From Akkermansia muciniphila (lineage in GTDB: Bacteria; Verrucomicrobiota; Verrucomicrobiia; Limisphaerales; BJHT01), in NCBI GenBank assembly GCA_945861535.1, contig CAMAUZ010000033.1:1-64000 (forward strand): a DNA stretch of 64,000 nucleotides, in the 5' to 3' direction. The notes beneath the pieces are model-generated. The model made no database searches and was not told the DNA's origin. It was given only the letters and a program-made list of their open reading frames with translations. How positions within the stretch are numbered: position 1 is the first letter of the stretch; every line of letters begins with the position of its first letter. Shown here piece after piece: positions 52,218-62,700 of the stretch. Position numbers and translations under genes: made by a program.

Positions 52218-52922
52218 GTTGCGGTCATTCTGAGTTGCGTTGAGAAAGCCAAGGATAAGTGGGTGCGGACTCTCGGCCTGCGAGCGAAGCTGAGGGACAA
52301 AGAGCGTGCCGACAAAGAAGGGATGGCTGCGCAGCTCGACCACTCGCACCTCGCCCTCGGCATCTGAGCCGACGATGGCTAGGTCGCCGGAGGCGAGCGT
52401 GGCGCTGTGGTCGGGGTTGACGCCGAAGTTGCAATAATACTGCTCGGTGACAGATGTTGCGCCGTAGGTGCGCGCGACCAAACTGCCCGGCTGTAACGAG
52501 ATGACCAGTGCCCGACCGGCCAGGGAACATGCCAATCGGGAAATGAAAAGGCTGGAAGCATAGGGGTCATATTCGGCGTGGGTCGCGTCCGAGAAGTCAA
52601 GGACATGGCGGGCATACTCCAGAATGACATGCTGAAAGCCGCCGCAGGTGCCAAGTAACGGCAAGCCAGACTCACGAGCAAACCTGATGGCAGAGAGCGC
52701 GCCGCTCATGCTCTGGTAGGGACTGCCGGGAGCCACCCAAAGACCGCCGAATGAAGCGAGCGACTGAATCGCATCGGGCGCGTCGAGTGAAGTAGTGGGC
52801 AGCCAGACAGCCTCGATGCCGAGCGACAATGCGGTGGCGGCATGGGTGAGAGCCGCGTCTGTGGCGCGGTGTGGCTCGAAGCTGGCGTTGTAATCGCCTA
52901 TGATTCCGATTCGTGTCGTCAT
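52212..52922 (-). CDS. CTP-synthase-like class I glutamine amidotransferase domain protein
   Basis: 236 aa. I-G-I-I-G-D-Y-N start, G-L-W-V-A-P-G-S-P-Y and L-G-T-C-G-G-F-Q-H with the nucleophile Cys; the C-terminal half has H-P-F-F-V-G-T-L-F-V-P-Q, resembling the glutaminase end of CTP synthase (H-P-x-F and nearby Glu). It lacks the synthetase domain, so it is a free-standing paralogue of unknown substrate. The stop codon lies in the attC-like left core. ATGA overlap with the NIPSNAP gene. Confidence 0.87.
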   Translation of the reverse strand: MTTRIGIIGDYNASFEPHRATDAALTHAATALSLGIEAVWLPTTSLDAPDAIQSLASFGGLWVAPGSPYQSMSGALSAIRFARESGLPLLGTCGGFQHVILEYARHVLDFSDATHAEYDPYASSLFISRLACSLAGRALVISLQPGSLVARTYGATSVTEQYYCNFGVNPDHSATLASGDLAIVGSDAEGEVRVVELRSHPFFVGTLFVPQLRSQAESPHPLILGFLNATQNDRNA

Positions 52923-53245
52923 TTGGGAGAGAGCGTAGCAACGCCTGACATTGGCCGCATGAAGCTGCGTTCGTAGCTAAGGATGGAGCGGTTGGCCTGC
53001 TCCATGGCATAGGCGGCGATGCAGTCGGGGTCGGACTGGCTCTTGATGCGATAGTCTTCGTAGGCAGCGAGGCTTGGAAAACTGAAAAGGGCAACCGCGA
53101 TATTGTTCGCACCTTCGTGGGGCAGAAAGTAACCGTGATGAGTGCCGCCGAACTTTTCCACCAATGCCGGCCAGCGGCGAGCATACTCCTCAAACTCGGC
53201 GAGTTTGTGGGGATCAATCGTGTAACGCAGGTAGCAAGTGATCAT
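52919..53245 (-). CDS. NIPSNAP family protein
   Basis: 108 aa. M-I-T-C-Y-L-R-Y-T-I-D-P-H-K-L-A-E-F-E-E, then G-G-T-H-H-G-Y-F-L-P-H-E-G-A and Y-E-D-Y-R form a dimeric alpha/beta-barrel (NIPSNAP) domain. Start chosen at the ATG giving this conserved start; the frame is open upstream. Starts 4 nt after the cupin gene stop. Function unknown. Confidence 0.9.
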   Translation of the reverse strand: MITCYLRYTIDPHKLAEFEEYARRWPALVEKFGGTHHGYFLPHEGANNIAVALFSFPSLAAYEDYRIKSQSDPDCIAAYAMEQANRSILSYERSFMRPMSGVATLSPK

Positions 53246-53249
53246 AGAT

Positions 53250-53588
53250 TCAGCATTTTGACGCGACAACCTCCTCAACAAGGAAAAGGAGGGCATGGGC
53301 GGTGACTGCCCGTGCCTTGTGGGCGTGTGTTGCTCCTGATGGAATCAAGAGCGCCGATCCCTGCGGAAAACGAACAACACGACCTGAGAAATCGATTTCC
53401 AGTTCGCCCTCCACCACGAAGCCCACATGTTCCTTCTCGCACCACTCGGTCTCCACAAACTCAGGCGTCAACTCCAGCAGCCTCACCTGCCGCGTTCCAT
53501 CGCGAAAGACTTTGAAGCGTGCGCCGGGGTGCGGCGATTGCCACTCGATCTCGTCGAAGAGGATTCGGTGCTGTTCCATCGTCTTCAT
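53250..53588 (-). CDS. Cupin domain protein
   Basis: 112 aa. E-H-V-G-F-V-V-E-G-E-L-E-I-D-F and I-P-S-G-A-T-H-A-H-K-A form the two cupin motifs; metal-binding His/Glu are partly conserved. Small enzyme or binding protein of unknown substrate. The ATG at 53588 overlaps the hotdog gene stop by 4 nt. Confidence 0.88.
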   Translation of the reverse strand: MKTMEQHRILFDEIEWQSPHPGARFKVFRDGTRQVRLLELTPEFVETEWCEKEHVGFVVEGELEIDFSGRVVRFPQGSALLIPSGATHAHKARAVTAHALLFLVEEVVASKC

Positions 53589-54043
53589 TCGCGAATGGTT
53601 TCCGTGGGTGATGCGCTCCGTATGGCGACAAACCACTCTACCGATGCCGACAGGACGCAGGACGCCGACTCGTCGCAGACCTCGACAGCAATGGCTATCG
53701 TGGCCCGGCCTTTGGAGCGCAGGGTGGAGATGAAATCGCCAATGGCGTCGGCGGATATCACGCCTTTCGACCGGATCGCACCCCTCGCTGCTTTGCGAAA
53801 TTTGCACTCGAAGCGGCGGACGACGGGGATGACGTCCATTCCGATGTCGCCCATCGCGCGGAGAAGAAGTTCACCACTGCTCGCCTCGGCGAGGGCCATG
53901 AGGGCGCTCGCGTGAACGGTGCCGACATGATTGGTGTATCGCGCACCGCCGGGCAACTGAAGCAGCCACCCATCCTCCGCGGCGGGCTGCAAACCGATGA
54001 GTTCATTGAATGGCAGTTTGGTGATGTTCATGGTCGCTGTCAT
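53585..54043 (-). CDS. Hotdog-fold protein, DUF4442/thioesterase-like
   Basis: 152 aa. N-H-V-G-T-V-H-A-S-A-L-M-A-L-A-E-A-S-S-G matches the central helix of hotdog-fold thioesterase-like proteins (Asn/His plus Glu), then R-F-E-C-K-F-R-K-A-A-R-G. Likely acts on an acyl thioester. The start overlaps the GNAT-fusion gene stop by 4 nt. Confidence 0.83.
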   Translation of the reverse strand: MTATMNITKLPFNELIGLQPAAEDGWLLQLPGGARYTNHVGTVHASALMALAEASSGELLLRAMGDIGMDVIPVVRRFECKFRKAARGAIRSKGVISADAIGDFISTLRSKGRATIAIAVEVCDESASCVLSASVEWFVAIRSASPTETIRE

Positions 54044-54972
54044 GATGGTGAGGACGGGACCACGGCAGTGGCGGCGTCGCGCCGCAGCACCATCCAGTCC
54101 TCCGGCCTGCTTGCCGGATCAACAACGGGCAGGAAACCCAGCGGGGCATAAACCGTGTGCGCGTCGCGGGTGGTGAGCATCCAGGCGCTGACGGTGGCAA
54201 AATCGGGATGCTCCAACAGATGCCGCACCATCGCACGCCCGATGCCGCGCCCACGGTGGGCTTCATCCACAACGACATCGGCCAGGTAGGCGAAGCGGCT
54301 CTTGTCGGAAACCAGACGGGCGTAGCCGATTTGAGAGCCATCCGTATCAAAAGCACCGACCACCAGCGCCGAATGCAAAGCGGCACGCTCCACGGCTTCG
54401 CGGGTGATGCCGGGCGTCCAATACGTGGCCGTCAGCCAGGCATGGACACGCTGGAAGTCCATGGCGGCGATTCCTTCGCGGATGATGCAGCCCGGTGCGT
54501 TCGCATCACTCGTGGGCAACGCTCCCGTCTCATCCAAATGCGTGGCGAGATAACCCTCGAAGTCCGGCTGCGGCGCGCGACGCAGCACATGCGCGACCCA
54601 CGCATCGCGCTCGAACGACTGCAATCGCAGATCCCACACGCAGGCCGACAGTCCAGTGCCCGTCACGCAGCGCAGCGCGTCCGGCTGCCCGACTGGTGAG
54701 ACGAAGACATGGTGGTGCAGTTCGTTCTCGTCCGCCCAAAAATCCAGGAAGACAAAGTCCGCCGTCTTGCCTTCATGCACACCGACAAAGCCGACGCAGT
54801 AGTTTGGCTCCGCCGCCGTCGCGAGCACCGGCTCGAACACACGCTTCGCCGCCGCGACCAGCTCCGCGTTCGGTCGCTCTTTGCGATACGCGATGCCATA
54901 CAGCTTCAGCCGCCAGCCTGATGGTTGCCAGATTTCCAGAAAGCGGATGGGGCGTGGTTCGTAGGGCGTCAT
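54040..54972 (-). CDS. Fusion of an unknown domain with a GNAT acetyltransferase
   Basis: 310 aa. Residues 1-150 (R-P-I-R-F-L-E-I-W-Q-P-S-G-W-R-L-K-L-Y-G, D-E-N-E-L-H-H-H-V-F-V-S and A-C-V-W-D-L) form a conserved-looking domain I cannot name. Residues 165-300 are a GNAT domain with Y-L-A-D-V-V-V-D-E-A-H-R-G-R-G-I-G-R-A-M and Y-A-P-L-G-F. The two halves may work on the same substrate. 4-nt overlaps on both sides. The ATG at 54972 fits the overlap; the frame is open upstream. Confidence 0.85.
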   Translation of the reverse strand: MTPYEPRPIRFLEIWQPSGWRLKLYGIAYRKERPNAELVAAAKRVFEPVLATAAEPNYCVGFVGVHEGKTADFVFLDFWADENELHHHVFVSPVGQPDALRCVTGTGLSACVWDLRLQSFERDAWVAHVLRRAPQPDFEGYLATHLDETGALPTSDANAPGCIIREGIAAMDFQRVHAWLTATYWTPGITREAVERAALHSALVVGAFDTDGSQIGYARLVSDKSRFAYLADVVVDEAHRGRGIGRAMVRHLLEHPDFATVSAWMLTTRDAHTVYAPLGFLPVVDPASRPEDWMVLRRDAATAVVPSSPS

Positions 54973-55517
54973 TCGGATTTGAAGCTCTTGACCATCCGCA
55001 CCACGGGGAGCATGAGGCCGTCGGGAAGTGGAACGTCGTAACGCTCGGCCACGGAGTAGCCGAATGATGAGTAAAGCGGCTCGCCTGCAAGCGTGGCGAC
55101 GAGAACGACGTCGCGGAAGCCAGCGGCGCAGATCGCGGACTCGCAGGCGGAAAGAATGGAGCGGCCAATGCCGCGTCGTGCCCAATCGGGATGCACGAAG
55201 AAGGCTCGGATGCGAGCGGGGTCGTGAGCCGGGTCGAGAGCGGCGTCTTCTGCGCATCGTGTCTGGTCGCCACCGAACTCTGCGCGGCGGCGACTCCAGC
55301 CGCCGCACCCGACGATGTGCCCGGAGTGCTCGACGACGAAATAAGTGCCATCGCTGATAAGCTGCCGGTCCACGCTAAAGACGGGGCCAAGAGCCGCTTC
55401 CATTTGCGCGGGCGAATAGAACGGAGCCTGCAAGACACGCACGGAAAGTGGAATGAGAACCTCCAAAGCCGGGATGTCATCCTCTCGCGCAAGACGGATT
55501 GAAAATGCATCGCTCAT
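54969..55517 (-). CDS. GNAT family N-acetyltransferase
   Basis: 182 aa. R-L-A-R-E-D-D-I-P-A-L start, V-G-C-G-G-W-S-R-R, F-F-V-H-P-D-W-A-R-R-G-I-G-R-S-I-L (acetyl-CoA loop) and S-S-F-G-Y. Single GNAT domain, substrate unknown. 4-nt overlap with both neighbours. Confidence 0.92.
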   Translation of the reverse strand: MSDAFSIRLAREDDIPALEVLIPLSVRVLQAPFYSPAQMEAALGPVFSVDRQLISDGTYFVVEHSGHIVGCGGWSRRRAEFGGDQTRCAEDAALDPAHDPARIRAFFVHPDWARRGIGRSILSACESAICAAGFRDVVLVATLAGEPLYSSFGYSVAERYDVPLPDGLMLPVVRMVKSFKSE

Positions 55518-55870
55518 GTTGGGTTCTGTTTGCCGTAGGCGCGCTCTACTTTGGCGATGCGCACCTGATAGTTGGCATACCAGTCACGTTTCCCGGTTTC
55601 CTGGGCAATGCGATGCTCGGTGTTCGCTTTCCAGTCGGCGATGGCCCGAGTGCTGGCCCAATAGGAAACCGTGATTCCCACGCCGTCGGCTCCGCGAACG
55701 CTCTCGACGCCGAGATAGCCGGGCTGGCTGGCGGCGAGTTTGACCATGCGATCCGCCATGTCGCCATAGCCTTGATCGCCATCGGTGCGCTGTGAGGTGA
55801 AAATGACCGCGTAATACGGCGGCTCAGGTGTCGCGGCGAAGCTTGAATGACTGGGTGTATCGTTGTTCAT
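55514..55870 (-). CDS. Antibiotic biosynthesis monooxygenase-like protein
   Basis: 118 aa. Y-A-V-I-F-T-S-Q-R-T, G-D-M-A-D-R-M-V-K-L-A-A-S-Q-P-G-Y-L-G-V-E-S, and V-S-Y-W-A-S-T-R-A-I-A-D-W-K match the ABM/dimeric alpha-beta barrel family, close to heme-degrading or quinone-oxidising small monooxygenases. It opens the minus-strand run; its stop overlaps the GNAT start. Confidence 0.88.
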   Translation of the reverse strand: MNNDTPSHSSFAATPEPPYYAVIFTSQRTDGDQGYGDMADRMVKLAASQPGYLGVESVRGADGVGITVSYWASTRAIADWKANTEHRIAQETGKRDWYANYQVRIAKVERAYGKQNPT

Positions 55871-55978
55871 GGTGTGCGCGCAGATGATGCGGTTCGGCGG
55901 GGAGGAGAGAAGCGGAGACGATTCAATCCCAGGCAGCGTTTGAGAATGGCGAGGGTTCAGGCATCCGCGTGTGGTTGG

Positions 55979-56434
55979 TCACGGTTTGTCGGGCAGCCTC
56001 GGTCCCATCGTGACCGGCACCGCCAAATCGTCCAGCTTGACGAGCTTGGAGTTAAGATTAACGCGGACACAAATGTGGGTCGGCTCCCGAATACCGGAGT
56101 GCTGCACCGTCCAGTCGCACTTCTCGTCCTCGCGATAGCGGTAGAAGCGCATGGAGAGGGTGAGGCCGGGGCATTTCGTGAGGGCATCGAGGAAGAGGTT
56201 CAAGGCCAGCGTGTCGCCGCCGTATTTCAGGTGCGTGTCGGAGTTGAAGCCCTTGCCGCCGAGGAATGTGCAGTCTGGCCGCTGTAGCACTGCCATCAGG
56301 TTGGTGCGCGTGGCGGCGGGGAAATCCTTGGGGAACGCCAGGCCCGGCCTGTCCAACTCGAAGGTGAGAGCGAACGAATCGGTAGCGGTGGCGAGCAGCG
56401 CGGCGCAGAACAGCGGGGCGAGGAGGTTTTTCAT
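55979..56434 (-). CDS. Exported protein, short paralogue of the gene at 48334
   Basis: 151 aa with a signal peptide (M-K-N-L-L-A-P-L-F-C-A-A-L-L-A-T-A-T, cleavage after about residue 22). Shares D-F-P-A-A-T-R, R-P-D-C-T-F-L, A-L-N-L-F-L-D-A-L-T-K-C-P-G, C-D-W and V-R-V-N-L-N-S with the first 150 residues of the 258-aa protein at 48334, which has an extra C-terminal domain. Function unknown. Follows the 71-aa membrane protein and the kinase in the same direction. Confidence 0.7.
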   Translation of the reverse strand: MKNLLAPLFCAALLATATDSFALTFELDRPGLAFPKDFPAATRTNLMAVLQRPDCTFLGGKGFNSDTHLKYGGDTLALNLFLDALTKCPGLTLSMRFYRYREDEKCDWTVQHSGIREPTHICVRVNLNSKLVKLDDLAVPVTMGPRLPDKP

Positions 56435-56485
56435 GGTGTGAAGAGGGACGGTGGTGGGTGGCCGATGCTCCCCGTCATTTCCCGG

Positions 56486-56701
56486 CTATTTGTGGCTCGC
56501 ATCGTCTGTGGCCTTGCCGATGGCCTGCGAGAGCAGGTTGTTCGAGGCGAGCATCAGTCCGAAGAGCAGGAAGGGGAGAATGAGCGGCCAGGGGAATTTG
56601 GTGGAGCTGAGGCCGAAGTGGAGGATAAGCGGCAGGATGAGCGCGCCGACCCAGCAGAGTGAGTTCTTTTTGATCAGGTTGGTCTTTTCGGAGGTGGTCA
56701 T
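56486..56701 (-). CDS. 71-aa two-helix membrane protein, second copy
   Basis: Two helices (about 15-30 and 37-52). The core S-S-T-K-F-P-W-P-L-I-L-P is identical to the gene at 49165. Follows the large kinase gene by 83 bp. Function unknown. Confidence 0.75.
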   Translation of the reverse strand: MTTSEKTNLIKKNSLCWVGALILPLILHFGLSSTKFPWPLILPFLLFGLMLASNNLLSQAIGKATDDASHK

Positions 56702-56784
56702 GGTTTTGATGAGTTGGATGAGTTGGGCGTTGAGGTGAAGCGCATGAGTTTACGCGCCGAATCAACAGCAACTCAACCCCCGTG

Positions 56785-59700
56785 TCACGGCTGGTCCTTG
56801 AAGATGCGTTCATAGGCCGCGACCGAGAGGAAGAGCAGCCGTTTGTCCGCGGGCAGCGGCTCTTTCAAGTCGAAGTAGGTCTTGGGGTCCACGTTCTTGT
56901 CCGGCGCGAAGCCGATGAGAATCATCCACGCACCGTCCTCGGATTCCCACTCCTTGAGGTTGATGAAGTGGGCCGCCCCGCGCGCTTTCGCGATGTCGTA
57001 GGCCCCGCGGGTGATGAACATCGCGGAGCCCACCGATCCGCCGCCCACGGATTTGACCGTGGCGACGGAGGTCTTCGCGTCGCGTCGCAGCTCCGCGAAG
57101 GTCATGGCGACGTCCCTGCCGTCGGGAGTCTTCTCCTTCACCTCGCGGCGAACGAGCGGGGCAACCGCCGGAGCGGCTTTGGCAGGCGGCGCCGGCTTGG
57201 GTGCCAAAGTGGGCATTTGAAAGGCCGGCACGGGGCGTTCGGCGGCGGGGCTGATGTGGGTGACTTCGGCATGGATATCCCACCAGGCCGTGATGGGCAC
57301 GCCGGGCGCGGCGGGTTGTTCAACGCGGATCAAATGGAAGGACGTGTAGGTTCCCGGCCCGGCCAGGAGGTGGCTTTTGTTTTTTGCAGGGAGCGGAAGA
57401 TGATCGGGGGACGTGAGGTTCAGGCCGCTGCCAAAGCCGCCCTCCATGCGGTGTAAGATGACTCCAGTGTCCGGATCGACGAGATGCACGAGCACCTCAT
57501 TGGCCTGCTGCGGATGCTTGTCGCCGTAGGCATGCCAGCGGAGCACAAACCCGGTCGCCCGGTCCGTCGCGGTCTTGAAGATTATTTCTTCGTCGAGCCG
57601 CTGCTTGTTACCGTCTTTGGCGGCGAGCACGAGCCGCACGCGCACCGTCGCATCGCCCGGCAACACGACTGGTTTTTCAGCACTGAAGAGCGCACCGGGC
57701 GGCGCGGGGGCTTCGGACTTGCGCACCTGCGCAGATGAAGGCCGGGCAGCCCCCGACGGCACATCCGTCTCATCCTCGCCACCAGTCCGCGTTTGCCGAA
57801 GGAGCAGTTCGATCTGGCCTGCGATTTCGACCCTCTTTGGCACTGGCGCAAAGGCGAAAGGGGGCACAAATATCGCACCCTTTTCATCAGAATTCTCGGG
57901 GATGGCAGTCAGCTCTTGCAGCTTGGTGGCGATGGCGAGGCGGGCGGCGAGCACGCCATCCAACGGAGCATCGGATACAGCTAGATTCGCCTCCAAACTC
58001 AATGGCGTGAGCAGCGCGTCCAGCTTCGCCTCGGCGGTGGCTCGAAGCTCGAGAAAATAGTTTGGCGCACCGGTTCGGGAGTTTGCCGCCACCGGCGTGC
58101 TGATGGGTGCGGAACGCATGATTTCCTCTCCGTCGCGCAGGACCACGATCTCCCACGGACGGTCTGGCGGAGCACCGAGCGCGTGGACGAAGCCCATGTC
58201 GTCCGTCAGGCCCGACGCGACACGGTCTTGAGTTTTGGTTTTGCTGACTCTCCCTCCGACCTCCACGAGCGCGAGCGTCGTCCGTGGCATCTGTTTCCCG
58301 TCGGTGCCCAGCAGGAAAAGGGTCACTGAGGCACGCGCGAGGCCCTGCTCCCTTGCCGCAGCGTCTTTGGCTGTTTGTAATTCCTCCGTCGCGCTTCCAG
58401 TTCGCATGGACAAATACCCGACCAGGACGACGGCCAGCAGCAGCATCGGCACAATGCAGAGCACCGCCACCACCTTGCCAGCGGTCCCGCCTTTGCGCAC
58501 GAGCCAGACGAGCAGCACAATGCCGCCGATGACGCACAGTCCGATGACTCCAATTCCAAGAATCGGAAACGACCAACTAACCATCTTCACTGGCGCAAGA
58601 GTTGTGATTGAGCTTGGGGACGCAGCGCGCGGCTGCGTGGCTTGGTCGGCGACGAACTGCACCGCGAGTGGCAGAGGCTCGCCCGTGTCGGGCCGAAACT
58701 CGCCGATGACACACAAGCCTTCTGCATCGGGACGCGCCGTGCCGGGATGGAAGACCAGCTTGCCGAGCATCGGCCCCGGCGGGCCATCGAGCCGGTAGTT
58801 CATGTGGATGCCGTGCCGGGGCTGGATGACATGACGGGCACCGCTCTTAGTCGAGGGCCACTCCAGCGTGACATTGAACAGTCCGTCGAGAAACAGGCCC
58901 GAAGGAGTCCAGCGATTGGTTCCCGTGCCGAAGGTGATGAGCAGTCCGGAGCCATCGTAGTTCGCCGAGTGGGCGACCGCTCTGTCCCGGGAGATTTCAA
59001 CCCGCGAAATCGCTGGGCTGGTCGCGGTCTTAGACGTCGTGACGGTGGAGACTGGGACATCCACTTGCACGGTGAATGGTTTCCCTTGGAACTGGCATAG
59101 TTCGATGCGCGTGCCGCTCGTCGCCTTCGCGCCAAAAGTGGCGGTGCGGAGCAGTTCGTCGGCGAGTTCGCGAAAGTTGCCGACCAGCTCTTCGCGAATG
59201 GGGTCCCCGCCGATGTGCCGGACAAACTGGACGCGATTCGCGCCGGCTTGGATCAGTTCCAGTCGGACGGTGACGCCGTGAAGCATCGTCTGCGGGTTGT
59301 GTCGCAGGGCGAGGATGGGGCTGCCGACGCGGGAGAAATGGGCCAGGCCGGAGCCGGACGCGAGCACTTGCCAGGTCAGAGTCACGACCGACTCAGTATT
59401 CTGACAGTGGCCGAAGACAGATACCCGGTTTGGGTCATTCGAGGTGAAGGGCAGCGCGACCTGCAGTGTGGCGTGAAATTCCTGGCCGTTGGCATCGCGC
59501 ACCTCAAAGACCGTGCCGGCCATTGTGCGATCTCCCACCGCAGGGAGCGCGCCGATGGGGCGGATGTCTTCAAAGGCTTCCTTCGCAAGTGCCGCGTTGG
59601 GCAGCACGAAAGCGAGCCGCCACCTTTGCCGGCCCGGCCAGAGGATGCGGAAGGGATGGTTGACCGCGTTCTGCGCCGGTTTGACCAAGGTGCCAGCAAA

Positions 59701-62700
59701 CAACGGGACCATGTTCGTGGCGTGTGATTCCGGTCCGTCCAGCACCGCGCGCAACTCGGCATTGCCGCGTCCGACCTCGGTGGTCACGTCCACGATGACG
59801 ACGTTGTTGCTCACGCCCACGGGCACAATGTCGAACTGCGTGACGCCGGAAGAGGCCGACGCCCGCCAGAGCACGCTGATGACTTTGCCGATGACATCCG
59901 CGCGCGGCAGTTTCTCCTCGGGCCACTGGTTGCGATGTAAGACAAGCTGCTCCTTCTCCGCGCGCACCACGCGGCTCAGCCACACTCGCTCGCCGTGCTT
60001 GTGCGCGATGATGTCGCCCGGCGCGAATTGTCGCGTGAGCTTCCAGACCAGCACGCGGCTGCCTGCGGGCAGCTCTGGCTCCATGGATTTCACCGGGATG
60101 ACAAAAGCCTGCAGCACCCAGGCTTGCAGCGGGATGGCGATGGCGATGGCGAGGAGCACGTTGATGAGCACTTTGTGCCACCATTTGCGAACCGGGAGCG
60201 AACCGTCCAACTGCCGGCGGCGAAACCACCACTCGGTCAAACGCGCGAAGGCCATGAACACGAAGACAACGCTGCACACCGCCATGAATTCCAGCCCCGG
60301 CACGAAGCCGAGAAAACCTAGCAGCCCGATGGTCCACACATCCCAGCCTTGCCAGCGCGACTGCGTGGGTGGTTCCGGCTCTGGACTGGCGGATGGATCG
60401 TCCATTGCACGCATCGTCCGCCGCAAATTCCGCGTGATCTCCATTGCGCCTCCCACAACAAGAACCAGCACCAAGCCCCATAGGACCCACTCGGTGGAAT
60501 TCATGAGAGCGCTTCGGCTCGGATCGGCGCGGAGAGTCTCCCAATGGAGTCGTTCCGCCGAAGTCCCGACGAACTGCCCAATGGCGAAGGGCGCAGTGAT
60601 CAGCAGGAGCGGCCAGAGTAACGACAGCGCGACCAGCGCTTCGGGATGCCGCGGCCAGGGATTTGCCGCATTCGCGGGCTTCGGCCAAACCACTCGCAGT
60701 AGCGCCCAAATCATCAGCGCCAAGCCCAACCCAACCCCGAGCACCTTCGCGAAAACAGTCACCATTTGCTCGATCGTCGCTGCCTCCATTGCCTTTTCGC
60801 CCCCTCGCCCGAGTGCTACGAACAGTGCCAATGCGAAGAACGTCATGGGGAGGATACCGCCGCCGACAATCAGCCAGACGATGCGTTTCCTCCAGTCCGC
60901 TCTGCGGGCTTTGGCGTCCTCAGCCCCGTCCGTTTTCGACAGGTCCACTCCGCTCCGAGCGGTGGCTTCACTGAGGTATGCCGCGCTGATCATTCCAAAC
61001 ATCCCTAGGAAGCCGAACGCGGGCCAGCACCAGCGCCAACCCGGCAGGATCGCCAGCGGGGCAAGGATCCCGATGAAGCCGATGCGGGAGAGATTGAGTG
61101 CATTGATGGCCCCGGGCGAATTGACGCTGCCGAACAGGCTCTCCCAAAAGCGGACGTAGCCGGTTTTGATGGCGGGGCCGGGCGTGATCCGGAAGCCCCA
61201 CGAGGAGACGTATTCGGATGCGGATGCACTGGGGAAAGGCGGTGCTTCGGCGGCCATTGTTTGAGGCTCGACCGCAGCCGCGGCGGAAGGAGCCGGGGGA
61301 ATGGACACGCCTGAATCGGCTGCCGGCCTGCTTGCCGCACCCCACCCAGAGCCGATGATGAGAAAGTCCACCACCACCGAGACAACTATCGCGGCGAAGA
61401 CCGCGATCCCCGGATGCTCTGCGAGAAGGTTCGCTAGCTTGGTGATGAAGGCGGGATCGATGTTCGATCTTCCCGCCAGGGCGGGATTGGCGAAAAAGTC
61501 CGTGAGCAGCCGCGCCGCGATCAGGACCATCGAGATGATCATCCCGTTCAGCAACAATAGCATCAGCAGCACGGCGGGCGTGACGCGCTTGGCGGGTTCC
61601 CCGCCGGGCTGGCCATTGGCCTGGCTGGGCCGACGCGTCAGGAACCAGACCAGAAGAAGCGGAACGAATCCGATGGCGATGGAAGCCAGGAACCAGCCGC
61701 TTTGCCACCACGGTTCGGGATTATCCGCGACTTGCCGGAGGTGTATGAACGCGGCAGCGATGAGGCACAGCGGCAGGCCGAAGGTGAGGCCCACGCCGAC
61801 GAGTTCGCCTGCGGTGGGGCGATGGGGCGGCGCAGGCGTTTCCGCCGGGGCCTTGCCTGTCGCCGTGGTGACGGCGGCGCGGAGGGCTTGGTGCCATTCG
61901 ATAACGACGGGGTTGGTTTCCCACACGGGCATGAACCAGCCGCGATTGGGGGTGAAGTAGCGGCAGCGTGTGAGGCCGTTTTCCACCCATGTGACGCTCA
62001 GGTAGTGGAGCGGGGCGGGCTTCGCGAGCCACGGGTAGTTGCCCAAGCTCACGTCGCGAATCGCCGCGAGCGGGATGCTGGTGGTCGCGCCGGTCTTTTC
62101 ATCGGTGAAGGCGAGTTGGTCGCGCGTGAGGACGAGCGTGCCCTTGCCGGTGTAGGCCCAGAATTTGCCGCGCGCGCTGGCGAGCCACTCGGGCGTGCTG
62201 AGGTAGGCGTTGGCGGTTTTGAGGAGCGGCGGGGGAGGAGAGGATAGCGGAGAGCGGATAGAAGATAGAGCGGGCGGCTGTTTGTTCTTCCCTATCTTCT
62301 CTTCTCCATCCTCTATCCTCTTCTCTCTATCCTCTCGCTCGAAGGTCTCCACCTGCGTGCGGAATTCTCCGGCGGTCTGGAAGCGCAGTTCGGGCGTGTG
62401 CTCCAGCGCGCGCAGGACGATTTCGTCGAGGCGCACGTCGATTTGCACTTTGCGCGACGGCGGCTGGAGTTTGTCGGCGGGGAGTTCGCCGGTGAGGAGT
62501 TCGTAGAGGACGACGCCGAGGGAGTAGATGTCGGCACGGTGATCGGTGACGCGGTGGGCCTTTTGCTCCGGGGCCATGTATTGCGGCGTGCCGGCGACGG
62601 AGGCGTGGGTGGGATCGGTTTGGAGCGCCGAGCATTGCTCGGCAGAAGTGTTCGCGGGTTCTCCGGCCGAGCAATGCTCGGCGCTCCGCGCGGCCGGGCC

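Noticed and set aside
55871-55978. Further attC site before the ABM gene
   Set aside because: No GTTRRRY/RYYYAAC pair or palindrome is visible there.
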